Source: Sphingomonadales bacterium (lineage in GTDB: Bacteria; Pseudomonadota; Alphaproteobacteria; SMXS01). Taken from it: a stretch of DNA of 64,000 bases. A model generated the notes under the pieces. The model was given only the letters and a program-made list of their open reading frames with translations, did no database searches and was not told the DNA's origin. Position numbers and translations under genes: made by a program. Of the stretch, positions 17,104 through 25,572 are shown in pieces. Numbering within the stretch: position 1 is the first letter of the stretch; each line of letters starts with the position of its first letter. Where the stretch lies: contig JALHLV010000007.1 of assembly GCA_022844405.1 (NCBI GenBank), forward strand, positions 1 through 64,000. The letters are read 5' to 3'.

Positions 17104-18421
17104 CCTTGTCGAACTTGACGTGCAGTTCCTTCAGCGCGCGGACCCACATGCCGTGGACGTGGTCGTAGGTGTTCTTCTCCGGCACCGGGCGGAAATCGTG
17201 GGCCCGCCGCAGCAGGATGTCCCAGGCGCAGTTCTGCTCGAAGCGGCTCAGCGACGCGCCGGGGCAGTGGTGCTCGCCCAGGCTGAAGGCCAGGTGCCGG
17301 CCCGCGTTCTTGCGGCCGAGCTGAAGCTGGTCCGGCTCCGGGAACATGCGGTGGTCGTGATTGCCGGCGCCGAAGCGGATGCTGAGCGTGGCGCCCTTCG
17401 GCACCTTCACGCCGTTGATCTCGGTGTCTTCCTTGACGAAGCGGTACAGGCCCTGGGTCGGGCTCTCCATGCGCAGCACCTCCTCGACGAAGTTCTTCAC
17501 CTTGGACAGGTCCGCCTGCAGCTCCTTGTAAACCTCGGGGAAGCGGAACAGCAGCCACATGCCGTTGGAGATGGCGAAGGTGGTGGTCTCGTTGCCGCCG
17601 ATCAGCAGGTGGTCGATGATGCCGATGATCTCGTGCTCGTGCAGCGGCCGGTGCCTGTCCAGCTCGACGTCGAACAGCTCGGTCTTCGTCAGGTGGGTGA
17701 TGATGTCGTCCCTGGGGTTCTTCAGCTTGTCCTTGATGGTGTCGTGGATGTAGTGCTGCAGCTCGATGTGTTTCTCGACCGCCCAGCGCTCCTGTTCCTC
17801 GGTGAGCCCGCGCGAGAACGGCCAGACCCAGGCGAACGACCACTCCTTCAGCTTGGGCAGGTCCATGCGCGGGAAGCCCAGCAGCTCGGCGATGACCATC
17901 ATCGGCAGCGGCTCGGCGAATTCCTTCATGAATTCGATCTCGCCCTTGTCGATCCAGCTGTCGATCAGCTCGTTGATGGTGGCGCGGATGAACGGCTCCT
18001 TCTGCCGCACGGCGCCCATGGTCAGCTTGGGGTCGACGAGACCGCGGTAGTGCTGGTGCTTGGGCATGTTCTCGCCCAGCGACGTATACCGGCGCCAGCC
18101 CTTCTCATCGTAGAGCGCCCGGTTCGCGGGGAACTTGATCAGCGGCTCGGTCGCCTGCACGTCGCCAGCCGTGGTGAAGAGCTCCGGCCGCCGGATGATG
18201 TATTCCAGGTCCTCGTAGCGCGTGACCACGTGCATGCCGATCTGCGGCATGAAATACACCGGCGATTCCTCGCGGATGATGTCATAGGCCGGGAACCAGT
18301 TTTCCTGCACCACCGGATCCATGAAGCTGATCTCGGCGGCGGACTTGAACGGGCAGCCCGATGCGGCGGCCTGATTGCCGGTAATTGGGCTGAGGTTGGC
18401 TTCCTTGTTCACGGCGGTCAT
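17096..18421 (-). CDS. Cytochrome P450
   Basis: 441 residues. The I-helix motif is IGGNETT (274-280), ExxR is EEVLRMES (314-317), and the haem loop is FSLGEHHCPGASLSR with Cys386 as ligand. The sequence is clearly different from the P450 at 4264. A 30-residue N-terminal extension includes SGCPFKSAAE. The enzyme would hydroxylate a hydrophobic compound; redox partners are not nearby. It is transcribed alone, with 72 bp to the phosphoesterase gene upstream. Confidence 0.95.
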   Translation of the reverse strand: MTAVNKEANLSPITGNQAAASGCPFKSAAEISFMDPVVQENWFPAYDIIREESPVYFMPQIGMHVVTRYEDLEYIIRRPELFTTAGDVQATEPLIKFPANRALYDEKGWRRYTSLGENMPKHQHYRGLVDPKLTMGAVRQKEPFIRATINELIDSWIDKGEIEFMKEFAEPLPMMVIAELLGFPRMDLPKLKEWSFAWVWPFSRGLTEEQERWAVEKHIELQHYIHDTIKDKLKNPRDDIITHLTKTELFDVELDRHRPLHEHEIIGIIDHLLIGGNETTTFAISNGMWLLFRFPEVYKELQADLSKVKNFVEEVLRMESPTQGLYRFVKEDTEINGVKVPKGATLSIRFGAGNHDHRMFPEPDQLQLGRKNAGRHLAFSLGEHHCPGASLSRFEQNCAWDILLRRAHDFRPVPEKNTYDHVHGMWVRALKELHVKFDKVA

Positions 18422-18493
18422 CTCCCCGATGTCGGCGGCCCGGCGCGGCCGGGCCCGTGCGAGGCGCCATCATAAAAGTCATCCGTGCATGAG

Positions 18494-19303
18494 TCACGGG
18501 GTTGTTGGATGGTCCAGCACCAATTCCTCGACGGCGGCGGCCGCGAACCGCTTTTCGTCGGGCTGGTAGTCCCAGCGTTCGACGGCGCAGCGTCCCGGCT
18601 GGTCGTAGCGGACCAGATTCACCGAATTGTCGGCCTCGTGACGGATGCGCCACGACAGCGCCGTGCCGGCCTGCACCGCCCACACCGGCCGCGGCAGGCC
18701 GGGCCGCGCTTCGTGCAGGGCGCTGATGTAGGGCAGGTGGATGTGGCCGCCCATGATGATGTCGGCGCCGGCCGCCGCCCAGTCGCGGACCGCGCGGTCG
18801 TGGCCGCGCAGCAGGTCCTTCTCGTCCTGTTTGCGGATCACGCAGACCGGCTGGTGGGTGACGACGATGCGCAGCTGCCGGGGTGCCGCCGCCCGCAGCC
18901 GCGTGGCGACCCGTTCGATCTGTTTGCTCGAAATCTCGCCGTCGATGTGGCGGTAGCGGCGCGTGGTCTTGACCGTCAGCACCAGCAGTGCGTCGTTCTC
19001 GAAGGCCGGCTCAAGGTCGTCGCCGAACACCCGCTGGAAGCCCGCATAGGGCGCGAACAGCCGGGCGGGCAGGTTGTAGAGCGGCACGTCGTGATTGCCC
19101 GGGATAACCAGCCACGCCGGCACGTGCAGCCGGTCGACGAAGGCGCGCGCCTGGTCGAACTCGCGCGTGCGGGCGCGCTGGGTGATGTCGCCGGACAGGA
19201 TCGCCAGGTCGGGCGCCTGGTCCTCGACCAGCCGCAGCAGCGCCTCGGCGACCGGCGCGCGGACGGTGCCGAAATGCGGGTCGGAGATCTGGATGATCTT
19301 CAT
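18494..19303 (-). CDS. Calcineurin-like metallophosphoesterase
   Basis: 269 residues. All metal-binding motifs are present: DPHFG near residue 8, GDITQ near 38, GNHD near 70, THQPV near 150 and GGHIHLPY near 187. It may act on a phosphodiester such as cAMP or a phospholipid head group. The start overlaps the stop of the lipid-kinase gene as ATGA, so the two are translationally coupled, hinting that it works on phospholipid or phosphate signalling. The substrate remains open. Confidence 0.92.
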   Translation of the reverse strand: MKIIQISDPHFGTVRAPVAEALLRLVEDQAPDLAILSGDITQRARTREFDQARAFVDRLHVPAWLVIPGNHDVPLYNLPARLFAPYAGFQRVFGDDLEPAFENDALLVLTVKTTRRYRHIDGEISSKQIERVATRLRAAAPRQLRIVVTHQPVCVIRKQDEKDLLRGHDRAVRDWAAAGADIIMGGHIHLPYISALHEARPGLPRPVWAVQAGTALSWRIRHEADNSVNLVRYDQPGRCAVERWDYQPDEKRFAAAAVEELVLDHPTTP

Positions 19304-20259
19304 TTCGGCGGCTCGGCCGCGCCGGGCGGCGGCAACAGCGCCCAGAGCGGTTCGTCGGCGACGCGGAATTCCAGCGGCCCGCGCAGCCAGACGACCTCGC
19401 CGTCGATCGCCACCTTGACCCGCCGCCCTGGCCGCGAGCTGGTCTTCACCGTCATCCGCCGGAAACTAAACGTGGCCACATCGGGTTCCTCGCCGAGCTT
19501 GCCCAGCATGCCGCGCGCCGTCAGCCACAACAACTCCATGGTGCCGACGGGGCGCAGCCTGACGGCGGCGAGGCGGCCCGAATCGACCGCCCGGTCCAGC
19601 TTGATGCCCACCTGCCGCATCTGCAGCGGGTTGTTGCCGACGAACAGGGTCAGCGCCGGCACGGTCCGGCTGGCGCCGTCCAGTTCCATGGTGAGCTGGA
19701 GCGGCCGGTGCTTGCGGCGGATCAGCGTCGCGATGCCCGCCAGCAGCGCGTTGAGCCGGCCGCGCCCGTAGCGCTGCTTGAAGGCCTCGCGGTCCTCCAG
19801 CAATTGCGGGTACAGGCCGACGCTGGCATTGATCAGGAAGATGCGGTCGTTGACGAAGCCGACCTGGGCGGGCCGCAGCTCCGCGGTGAGCAAGGCCCGC
19901 GTCGCCGCCTCGATCTCGAGCGGAATGCCGTGCCAGCGGCCGAAATAGTTGAAGGTTCCCTGTGGCAGGGCGCCGAACGCGCACCCGCTCCCCAGCACCG
20001 CCTGGGCGACGGTATTGATGGTGCCGTCGCCGCCGGCGACGATCACGGCGCCGTTCTCGGCCTTGGCGCGGTCGATGGTGCCGTGGATGGTCTGGCCGAT
20101 CCGCGACGGGTCGCTGACCAGCGCGACCTCACACGCGCGCCCGGCCTCGGTCAGCACCCGCTCGATGGTTTCGACGGTGCTTTCCTTGTCGTCCCTGCCG
20201 GCGCCGGCATTGACGATCACGAACAGCTTGGTCCGGGGCGTGTAGTCGATCGGCGGCAT
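19300..20259 (-). CDS. Diacylglycerol-kinase-domain lipid kinase (YegS/DgkB-like)
   Basis: 319 residues. The DAGKc catalytic domain shows VNAGAGRDDK near the start and the nucleotide loop VAGGDGTINTVAQ near 78. GALPQGTFNYFGR follows, where most relatives have GTxNDFAR, so the usual Asp is replaced by Tyr. The C-terminal beta domain holds IDGE near 292. It should phosphorylate a lipid such as diacylglycerol or a sphingoid base at the membrane face. It is coupled to the phosphoesterase by a 4 nt overlap. Confidence 0.9.
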   Translation of the reverse strand: MPPIDYTPRTKLFVIVNAGAGRDDKESTVETIERVLTEAGRACEVALVSDPSRIGQTIHGTIDRAKAENGAVIVAGGDGTINTVAQAVLGSGCAFGALPQGTFNYFGRWHGIPLEIEAATRALLTAELRPAQVGFVNDRIFLINASVGLYPQLLEDREAFKQRYGRGRLNALLAGIATLIRRKHRPLQLTMELDGASRTVPALTLFVGNNPLQMRQVGIKLDRAVDSGRLAAVRLRPVGTMELLWLTARGMLGKLGEEPDVATFSFRRMTVKTSSRPGRRVKVAIDGEVVWLRGPLEFRVADEPLWALLPPPGAAEPPK

Positions 20260-20293
20260 GGTCGGCCTCGAGTGCGGCTTTCAAATGGGAAAA

Positions 20294-20330
20294 CGGCGGG
20301 GTATGGACAACCCCGCCGCCCTCTTTTTGC
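20294..20330 (-). terminator. GC-rich hairpin with flanking T/A tracts
   Basis: CGGCGGGGT (20294-20302) pairs with ACCCCGCCG (20310-20318) around a 7 nt loop. On the minus strand TTTT follows the stem, and on the plus strand CTCTTTTT follows it. It lies between the DUF1328 gene and the lipid kinase gene, both on the minus strand, so it should terminate the former. Confidence 0.75.
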
Positions 20331-20367
20331 TCGCGAAAGCCCGTCGTCGGGCGGAGGCGGCGCGCCG

Positions 20368-20541
20368 CTACGTTATCGCCTTGCCGATGAACAGACCGAT
20401 CAGCAGCAGGATCACGAAAATCGCGAGCGCCAGGAAGAACAGGAACTTGGCGATGCCGGCCGCGGCGCCGGCGATGCCGGTGAAGCCGAGCAGACCGGCG
20501 ATGACGGCCACGACGGCGAAGATCAGGGCCCATTTGAGCAT
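20368..20541 (-). CDS. Small two-helix membrane protein, DUF1328 family
   Basis: 57 residues from the ATG with a GGAGGA SD. The whole protein is two hydrophobic helices ([20 protein letters not shown] and [20 protein letters not shown]) joined by the [10 protein letters not shown] turn. This is the DUF1328/YtjA pattern. Function is unknown; family members are often among the highly expressed stress-related small proteins. It is followed by a strong hairpin terminator. Confidence 0.9.
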   Translation of the reverse strand: MLKWALIFAVVAVIAGLLGFTGIAGAAAGIAKFLFFLALAIFVILLLIGLFIGKAIT

Positions 20542-20653
20542 GGAAAGTCCTCCGGTTTTTAACTGGGGCTTCAACGTCATCGCCTGGCGGTTGGTTCCGC
20601 GCGCCCATCGATCTAAGTGAAGTCGCTCAGCACGATTATCGGGAGACACGGGC

Positions 20654-20938
20654 ATGGCTCAGGCGGAATGGAACGGCAAGGTCGTTGCCCGTTCGGATGA
20701 CACGGTGGTCGTCGAGGGCAACCACTATTTTCCCGAGGATGCGGTGCCGCCCGCGCTGCTGAAGCCCAGCGACACCACCAGCGTGTGCCCGTGGAAGGGC
20801 ACGGCGCACTATTACACGCTGATGGTCGACGGCCAGGAGAACAGGGACGCCGTCTGGTACTATCCGGACCCCAAGCCGGCGGCCAAGGAGATCAAGGGCC
20901 GCGTCGCCTTCTGGAAGGGCGTGAAGGTTTCCGCGTAG
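20654..20938 (+). CDS. DUF427 domain protein
   Basis: 94 residues, a single compact domain with the hallmarks [27 protein letters not shown] and [25 protein letters not shown]427 proteins are conserved in many bacteria without known biochemistry. It is convergent with the TPM-domain gene, three bases apart. The single cysteine in VCPWKG is family-typical. Confidence 0.93.
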   Translation: MAQAEWNGKVVARSDDTVVVEGNHYFPEDAVPPALLKPSDTTSVCPWKGTAHYYTLMVDGQENRDAVWYYPDPKPAAKEIKGRVAFWKGVKVSA

Positions 20939-20941
20939 CGC

Positions 20942-21556
20942 TCAGATGAGCGTCACCCGGTTGGCCAGCTCGTCCCGGTCGCCGGGCGCCGGCGGGAACT
21001 CCTTTTCCAGCAGCGCGGTGCAACGCTCCACGGCCTCGACGAAGCCGTCGGCCAGCCTGCCGCCGCGGAGCTTCGCGGCGAAGGCGTCGACCACGGTGTC
21101 CCAGGCCTGCTCCGGGATGCGTTCGCCGATGGCGCGGTCGACCAGGATCTCGATGTGCCGCTCGGCCAGCGACACGAACAGCAGCACGCCGAGGCGCTCG
21201 GCGGTGCGCCGCTGGACGACGGCGGCGAACTGCAGCCGCGCCAGCTTGGCGGCTTCCTCGCGCCGCAGCGATGGCGGCGCCAGCAGCGGCCGCAGCCTAG
21301 GCAGATGCAGCACCACGCCGGCGACCACCAGCACCAGCACCTGGCCGCCGAACACATGGGTGGCGTCGAGCGCCGGCTGCAGCAGCGACAGCGCGCCGCC
21401 CGCGAGCAGCGCCAGCAGCGCCGCCCACAGCGCCGGCCAGGCCTCGTAACCGTCCGCCACCTGCGCGAGGACCAGCGCGAACTCGGCGCTGGTGCGTTTC
21501 TCGGCGGCGGCGACGGCCGCTTCGATCCGTGACTGGTCGTCGGGGTTCAGCTTCAT
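20942..21556 (-). CDS. TPM-domain membrane protein (second TPM gene of the LemA cluster)
   Basis: 204 residues from the ATG two bases past the upstream stop. Two membrane helices lie at about 40-85. The C-terminal portion carries a TPM-like fold (RTAERLGVLLFVSLAERHIEILVDRAIGERIP). This form, without a signal peptide, often follows a secreted TPM protein and LemA. The three-gene order LemA, TPM, TPM is conserved in many proteobacteria. Function of the set is unsettled (envelope or stress related). Confidence 0.85.
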   Translation of the reverse strand: MKLNPDDQSRIEAAVAAAEKRTSAEFALVLAQVADGYEAWPALWAALLALLAGGALSLLQPALDATHVFGGQVLVLVVAGVVLHLPRLRPLLAPPSLRREEAAKLARLQFAAVVQRRTAERLGVLLFVSLAERHIEILVDRAIGERIPEQAWDTVVDAFAAKLRGGRLADGFVEAVERCTALLEKEFPPAPGDRDELANRVTLI

Positions 21557-21557
21557 T

Positions 21558-22295
21558 TCACCACCGTCCCGAGGCGCCGCCGCCCCCGAACGACCCGCCG
21601 CCGCCCGAGAACCCGCCGCCACCGCTTGAAAATCCGCCGCCGCCCCAGCCGCTCGACGCTGTGCTCCAGATGCCCCGGCGGCCGCGCCTGCCGAAGATCA
21701 TGCGCAGAATGACGAACAGGAAGAACAGGCCGAAATACAGGAACGGAATCCCCGCGCCGTCGCCGGCCGGACCGGCGACCGGCTGCGCCTGTGGCGCGCC
21801 CTGCCAGCCGAGGGCGTTGAGGATGGCCGCGGTGCCGTTGACGATGCCGCCCTCGAAGTCGCCCTGTTTGAACGACGGGATGATCTGCTGCTCGATGATC
21901 GCGCGGCTCTGCGCGTCGGTCAGCTCGCCTTCCAGGCCGTAGCCGACCTCGATGCGCACCTGGCGGTCATTGGGCGCGACGAGCAGGATGGCGCCGCTGT
22001 CCTTGTCCTTCTGGCCGATGCCCCAGTCGCGGCCGAGGCCGACGCCGTATTCCTCGATCGCCTGGCCGTCCAGGCTCTTGATCGTGGCGACGACCAGCTG
22101 CTTGCCGGTATCGCGCTCCAGGCCTTCCAGCCAGCTGGTCAGCTTGCCTTCGGCGGCGTCCGACAGGATGCCCGCCTGGTCGACCACGCGGCCGGTCAGT
22201 TTCGGATAGTCCGGCGCCGCCGCCACGGGCAGGGCGAAGCACAAAAACGCCAGGGCCAGCGCGGCCCAGGCGCCTTTGTGCAAGGTATGCGTCAC
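21558..22295 (-). CDS. YgcG-type secreted TPM-domain protein with Gly-rich tail
   Basis: 245 residues. A signal peptide ends near VAAAPDYP (about residue 27), and the TPM domain spans about 33-155 (GRVVDQAGILSDAAEGKL, VEVGYGLEGELTDA-like core). One membrane helix lies near 185-205. The C-terminus is a Gly/Ser-rich tail with repeated GGGGF units, which is normal for the family. The start overlaps the LemA stop by 4 nt. It is probably membrane-anchored with the TPM domain outside the cytoplasm. Confidence 0.92.
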   Translation of the reverse strand: MTHTLHKGAWAALALAFLCFALPVAAAPDYPKLTGRVVDQAGILSDAAEGKLTSWLEGLERDTGKQLVVATIKSLDGQAIEEYGVGLGRDWGIGQKDKDSGAILLVAPNDRQVRIEVGYGLEGELTDAQSRAIIEQQIIPSFKQGDFEGGIVNGTAAILNALGWQGAPQAQPVAGPAGDGAGIPFLYFGLFFLFVILRMIFGRRGRRGIWSTASSGWGGGGFSSGGGGFSGGGGSFGGGGASGRW

Positions 22296-22894
22296 TGGAA
22301 GGTCACTTTCGGCACCGTCTGGGACTGTGCGTCGGCGGCGAAGGTCTCCTTCACCGTGGCATCGGGATAAAAGATGCCGGCGATCCAGCGGCCCGGAATG
22401 GTGCGCAGCTCGGTGTTGTATTTCTGCACCGACTGGATGTAGTCGCGCCGCGCCACCGCGATGCGGTTCTCGGTGCCCTCGAGCTGCGACTGCAGCGCCA
22501 GGAAGTTCTGGTTGGCCTTCAGGTCGGGATAGCGCTCCACCACCACCATCAGCCGGGCGAGGGCGCTCGACAGCTCCGACTGGTTCTGCTGGAACTGTCT
22601 GAAGGCTTCCGGATTTTCGGTGATGTTGGCCGGCAGCGTCATCTGCGTGGCCTTGGCGCGGGCCTCGACCACGGCGGTCAGCGTCTCCTGTTCGTGCGCC
22701 GCATAGCCCTTGACCGTCTCGACCAGGTTGGGGATCAGGTCGGCGCGGCGCTGGTACTGGTTCTGCACCTGGCTCCAGGCGGCCTTTACCTCCTCGTCAT
22801 AGGTCGGCACGTTGTTGATGCCGCAGGCCGAAAGGCCGACGGCGAGCGCCATGGCCAGGAACACTTTCTGGCCGGAAAGCAAAGCACGGATCAT
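22292..22894 (-). CDS. lemA: LemA family lipoprotein
   Basis: 200 residues from the ATG preceded by GGGAGAGGA. The lipobox is in VGLSACGIN (Cys near 24). The LemA coiled-coil core is clear: VQNQYQRRADLIPNLVETVKG, then LMVVVERYPDLKANQNFLALQ and IAVARRDYIQSVQKYN. It is the first gene of the LemA/TPM/TPM operon, linked by a 4 nt overlap. The role is unknown but envelope-associated. Confidence 0.95.
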   Translation of the reverse strand: MIRALLSGQKVFLAMALAVGLSACGINNVPTYDEEVKAAWSQVQNQYQRRADLIPNLVETVKGYAAHEQETLTAVVEARAKATQMTLPANITENPEAFRQFQQNQSELSSALARLMVVVERYPDLKANQNFLALQSQLEGTENRIAVARRDYIQSVQKYNTELRTIPGRWIAGIFYPDATVKETFAADAQSQTVPKVTFQ

Positions 22895-22974
22895 GGGACG
22901 GTCCTCTCCCTGGGGTGCGACACTGTAGCACGCTGACGGCATGTAGTGATGAATGCGGCGCTACTCAACCCTGG

Positions 22975-23076
22975 CCGTCATTGCGAGAAGGCGAAGCCGA
23001 CGAAGCAACCCAGGCGTTGGTGGCGCTTCACCGTTGCTTCTGGGTTGCCGCGTCGCTGCGCTCCTCGCAATGACGG
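22975..23076. repeat. Intergenic inverted repeat, family 2 full copy
   Basis: CCGTCATTGCGAG (22975-22987) is the reverse complement of CTCGCAATGACGG (23064-23076). Inside, GAAGCAACCCAG and CTTCTGGGTTGC give a second pairing. It lies just before the DUF1345 gene. The motif CATTGCGAG...GAAGCAA resembles dispersed palindromes seen in many alphaproteobacteria, which is recall and not a search result. A half copy occurs at 17047-17077. Confidence 0.88.
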
Positions 23077-23123
23077 GAGGAAAAAACGCATGCTACACTC
23101 CGCCAGACGAAACGAGGCCAACC

Positions 23124-23747
23124 ATGTCCCATCATTTCCGGCGGCATCTGTGGTTCTACCAGGCGGCGCTGCTGGGCGTGCTGACCTGGGCCGTGCTTGG
23201 CCGTCTGGAACAGCCGCTGCGGCTCGCGCTGGCGGGCGACGTGTTCTTTCTCGCCTACCTGGTTTCGGCGGCGTGGCGCATCGACACGTCCCCGCCCGAC
23301 GTGATCCGCGAGCGCGCCGCGGTCGGCGACGAGGGCATCATCGTCATCGTGCTGATGACGCTGGCCGCCGTCGTGCTCAGCTTCGTCGCCATCTTCGGGC
23401 TGGTGAACGCGCCCGGCGCCGGGCACTTGCCGCTGCTCCTGCTGTCGCTGGCCAGCGTGCCGCTGGGCTGGCTTACCCTGCATACGGTGATGGCCTGGCA
23501 CTACGCCCATGAGTATTACGGCCCGCGCACCGAGGGCGGCCTGGATTTCCCCGGCACCAAGGATCCGGAGGTGTGGGACTTCCTCTATTTCTCCTTCGTC
23601 ATCGGCATGACCGCCCAGGTCTCCGACGTGGCGATCACCGACGCCGGGCTGCGCCGCCTGGCGACGCTTCACAGCGTTGCGTCGTTCTTCTTCAACACGG
23701 TGATCGTCGCGCTGGCGGTGAACGTCGCCATCGCCCAGGCGAGGTAG
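23124..23747 (+). CDS. DUF1345 integral membrane protein
   Basis: 207 residues from the ATG after the repeat. Five hydrophobic helices are visible. The family hallmark is in the middle and C-terminal part: LHTVMAWHYAHEYYG, then LDFPGTKDPEVWDFLYFSFVIGMTAQVSDVAI. Function unknown. The FPG...WDF/YFSF...G-x-T-x-QVSDV motif makes family assignment firm. Confidence 0.92.
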   Translation: MSHHFRRHLWFYQAALLGVLTWAVLGRLEQPLRLALAGDVFFLAYLVSAAWRIDTSPPDVIRERAAVGDEGIIVIVLMTLAAVVLSFVAIFGLVNAPGAGHLPLLLLSLASVPLGWLTLHTVMAWHYAHEYYGPRTEGGLDFPGTKDPEVWDFLYFSFVIGMTAQVSDVAITDAGLRRLATLHSVASFFFNTVIVALAVNVAIAQAR

Positions 23748-23837
23748 CCCACCCCAGCCGATTTTGCGAGAAATCAGGTTTTTTTGGCAGGGACGCTGGT
23801 CTAGTGTCCCGCCAGACCGCAGCAGGGAGCGACGCGC

Positions 23838-24302
23838 ATGGAAACCATCGGAATCGGCTTCTACTTCGAGGACATCCACGAGGGCTTCCAGTTCCGCACC
23901 CTGGGCCGCTCCGTCACCGAGGCCGACATCGCCAACTTCCTGGGCGCCACCGGCATCACCGAGGTGCTGTTCACCAATTTGGACTATCTGCAGAACCACA
24001 CCGACTTCCCGGCGCGCCTCGTCCCCGGCGCCCAGGTGTTCGCCGTCGCCGAAGGCCTGGTGATGACCGCCTCGATCCAGCAGACCGGCGTCGCTTTCCT
24101 GGGCATGGACCTGAACATCGAAGGCCCGGTCTTCGCCAACGACACGCTGCATGTGGAAGTCGAGGTCATCGAAGCGCGCCGCACCAGCAAGCGCCCCGAC
24201 CGCGCCCTGGTGCGCACCCGCAACACGGTGAAGAAGCAGGACGGCAAGACGGTGATGGTCTACACGCCGCTGCGGATGATGAAGTGCCGCACGGCGGGGT
24301 GA
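23838..24302 (+). CDS. MaoC-like hot-dog-fold protein (dehydratase/thioesterase type)
   Basis: 154 residues; ATG preceded by GGGAG. The sequence DIHEGFQFRTLGRSVTEADIANFLGATG is the standard MaoC opening. It is followed by RLVPGAQVFAVAEGLV and NDTLHVEVEVIEARRTSKRP, typical of hot-dog folds. The catalytic Asp/His pair of true enoyl hydratases (DxxxxH) is not obvious: residues around YLQNHTDFPARL may replace it. It may bind or hydrate a CoA ester. Stand-alone gene. Confidence 0.82.
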   Translation: METIGIGFYFEDIHEGFQFRTLGRSVTEADIANFLGATGITEVLFTNLDYLQNHTDFPARLVPGAQVFAVAEGLVMTASIQQTGVAFLGMDLNIEGPVFANDTLHVEVEVIEARRTSKRPDRALVRTRNTVKKQDGKTVMVYTPLRMMKCRTAG

Positions 24303-24398
24303 TCGTCCGCTCTCAGGGGGTGGCACGTTACCGCCTTGTTGCGTAGGCTGTGGCGGCGGCGCGGGCCATTCGCAGCGCCGGAGAAGGGGGATGACACC

Positions 24399-24722
24399 AT
24401 GCCGTTTTATCTGATCCAGGCCGACTACAGCGCCGAGGGCGCCAAACGCCTGGCCGGTCATCCGCAGCACCGCGAGGAGGCGCTCGCCAAGGCCATCGCC
24501 TCGCTCGGTGGCAAGATGCTTCATTTCTTCTACAGCTTCGGCGACTACGACGCCGTCGTCCTGGCCGAGCTTCCCGACAACCAGGCCGCCGCCGCGCTGT
24601 CGCTGGCATCCGATTCGGCGGGCGCCACGCGGAAGGTGTACACGACCGTGCTGCTGACGGTGGCCGAGGCCATGGACGCCATGGGCCGGGCCAAGCCGGG
24701 CACCTACACGCCGCCCGCCTAA
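24399..24722 (+). CDS. GYD-domain protein
   Basis: 107 residues. The start is the ATG giving MPFYLIQADYS; a longer in-frame version begins at 24336. The family signature is HFFYSFGDYDAVVLAELPD near 50-68, after which the family is named (G-D/Y-D). The fold is a dimeric ferredoxin-like barrel with no known catalytic role. It follows the MaoC gene by 96 bp in the same direction. Confidence 0.9.
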   Translation: MPFYLIQADYSAEGAKRLAGHPQHREEALAKAIASLGGKMLHFFYSFGDYDAVVLAELPDNQAAAALSLASDSAGATRKVYTTVLLTVAEAMDAMGRAKPGTYTPPA

Positions 24723-24750
24723 AACGCCTAATCGGTTCGTCCGGAAGGCC

Positions 24751-25452
24751 TTACGCCCGGTCGGCGTAGATCATGCGGCCCTGGCCGAGGCGTTCCAGGA
24801 CCGTGTTCAGCTTGTCCTGCTCAAAGGCGAAGCAGCCCTGGCTGCGGCCCAGCACGCCGTGCTCGCGGATCATGTCGGTGCTGACATACCAGGCGCCGTG
24901 GACGACGATGGCGCGGTCATAGGCGTTGTCGTTGGAAGGATCGAGGCCGTCGAGCCGCATGGAGCGGCCGTGCTGGCCGATGTAGAAATCCCCCGTGCGA
25001 TAGGCGCCGGACGACGTGGCTTCCGAGCCGACGGTGTTGGAGAAGCTCTTCAGCCAGCCGGTGTGCCTGGGGTCCGAACCCTTGCCGTGGGCGACAAGCA
25101 ACGAACTGACCTTGCCGTCGCCCACATTGACCAGGTGGAAGCGCGCCTGGCGCGAGGCCTGGGAGAAATCGGCGACCGCGATGACGTCCTTGTTCGGGAT
25201 GCCGGCCTGGTGCTTTTCCAGCGCCGCGAGGGCGCGGCGCAGCAGGGCGGGATCGAGGCTGCCCTTGCCCGGGAACTTTTCGGGTTGCAGCTTGTTGACG
25301 GCGAGAGCGGGGCTCGCGAGAGCCGCGGTTGCCATGCCTGCAATGCCTGCGCCCAGAATGGCGCGCCGTGATAAATCCAAGCTGCTGTCCTCCGCACGAC
25401 CTTGGCGCGCTAGTTGTACCTGCTCGTTTGCGGGATCGGCGGAGCCGTTCAC
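24751..25452 (-). CDS. Murein L,D-transpeptidase catalytic-domain family protein, Tat-type signal
   Basis: 233 residues from a GTG; shorter starts are possible. SRRAILGAGIAGMATAALASPALA is a twin-arginine signal with hydrophobic core (given here as the region 28-51). The catalytic part has LVAHGKGS, NTVGSEATSSGAYRTG, DRAIVVHGAWYVS and GRSQGCFAFE with a cysteine in the S-x-G-C-F pattern, matching the YkuD_2 group. It would act on peptidoglycan in the periplasm. It is the second L,D-transpeptidase-type gene of the window. Confidence 0.85.
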   Translation of the reverse strand: MNGSADPANEQVQLARQGRAEDSSLDLSRRAILGAGIAGMATAALASPALAVNKLQPEKFPGKGSLDPALLRRALAALEKHQAGIPNKDVIAVADFSQASRQARFHLVNVGDGKVSSLLVAHGKGSDPRHTGWLKSFSNTVGSEATSSGAYRTGDFYIGQHGRSMRLDGLDPSNDNAYDRAIVVHGAWYVSTDMIREHGVLGRSQGCFAFEQDKLNTVLERLGQGRMIYADRA

Positions 25453-25572
25453 CTGTGGATCACTGTCTGCTTATACAGGCGGCGCGGTGAAAAGCCACTG
25501 CCTGAAAGAACAGCAGTGTCGGCTTTCCGCCTACGTAACGATCACAAATCGGGAAATCTCCATGAGGCGCAA

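Noticed and set aside
21558-21700. Glycine-rich tail as a repeat expansion of interest
   Set aside because: Gly/Ser-rich C-termini are normal in YgcG-type TPM proteins.
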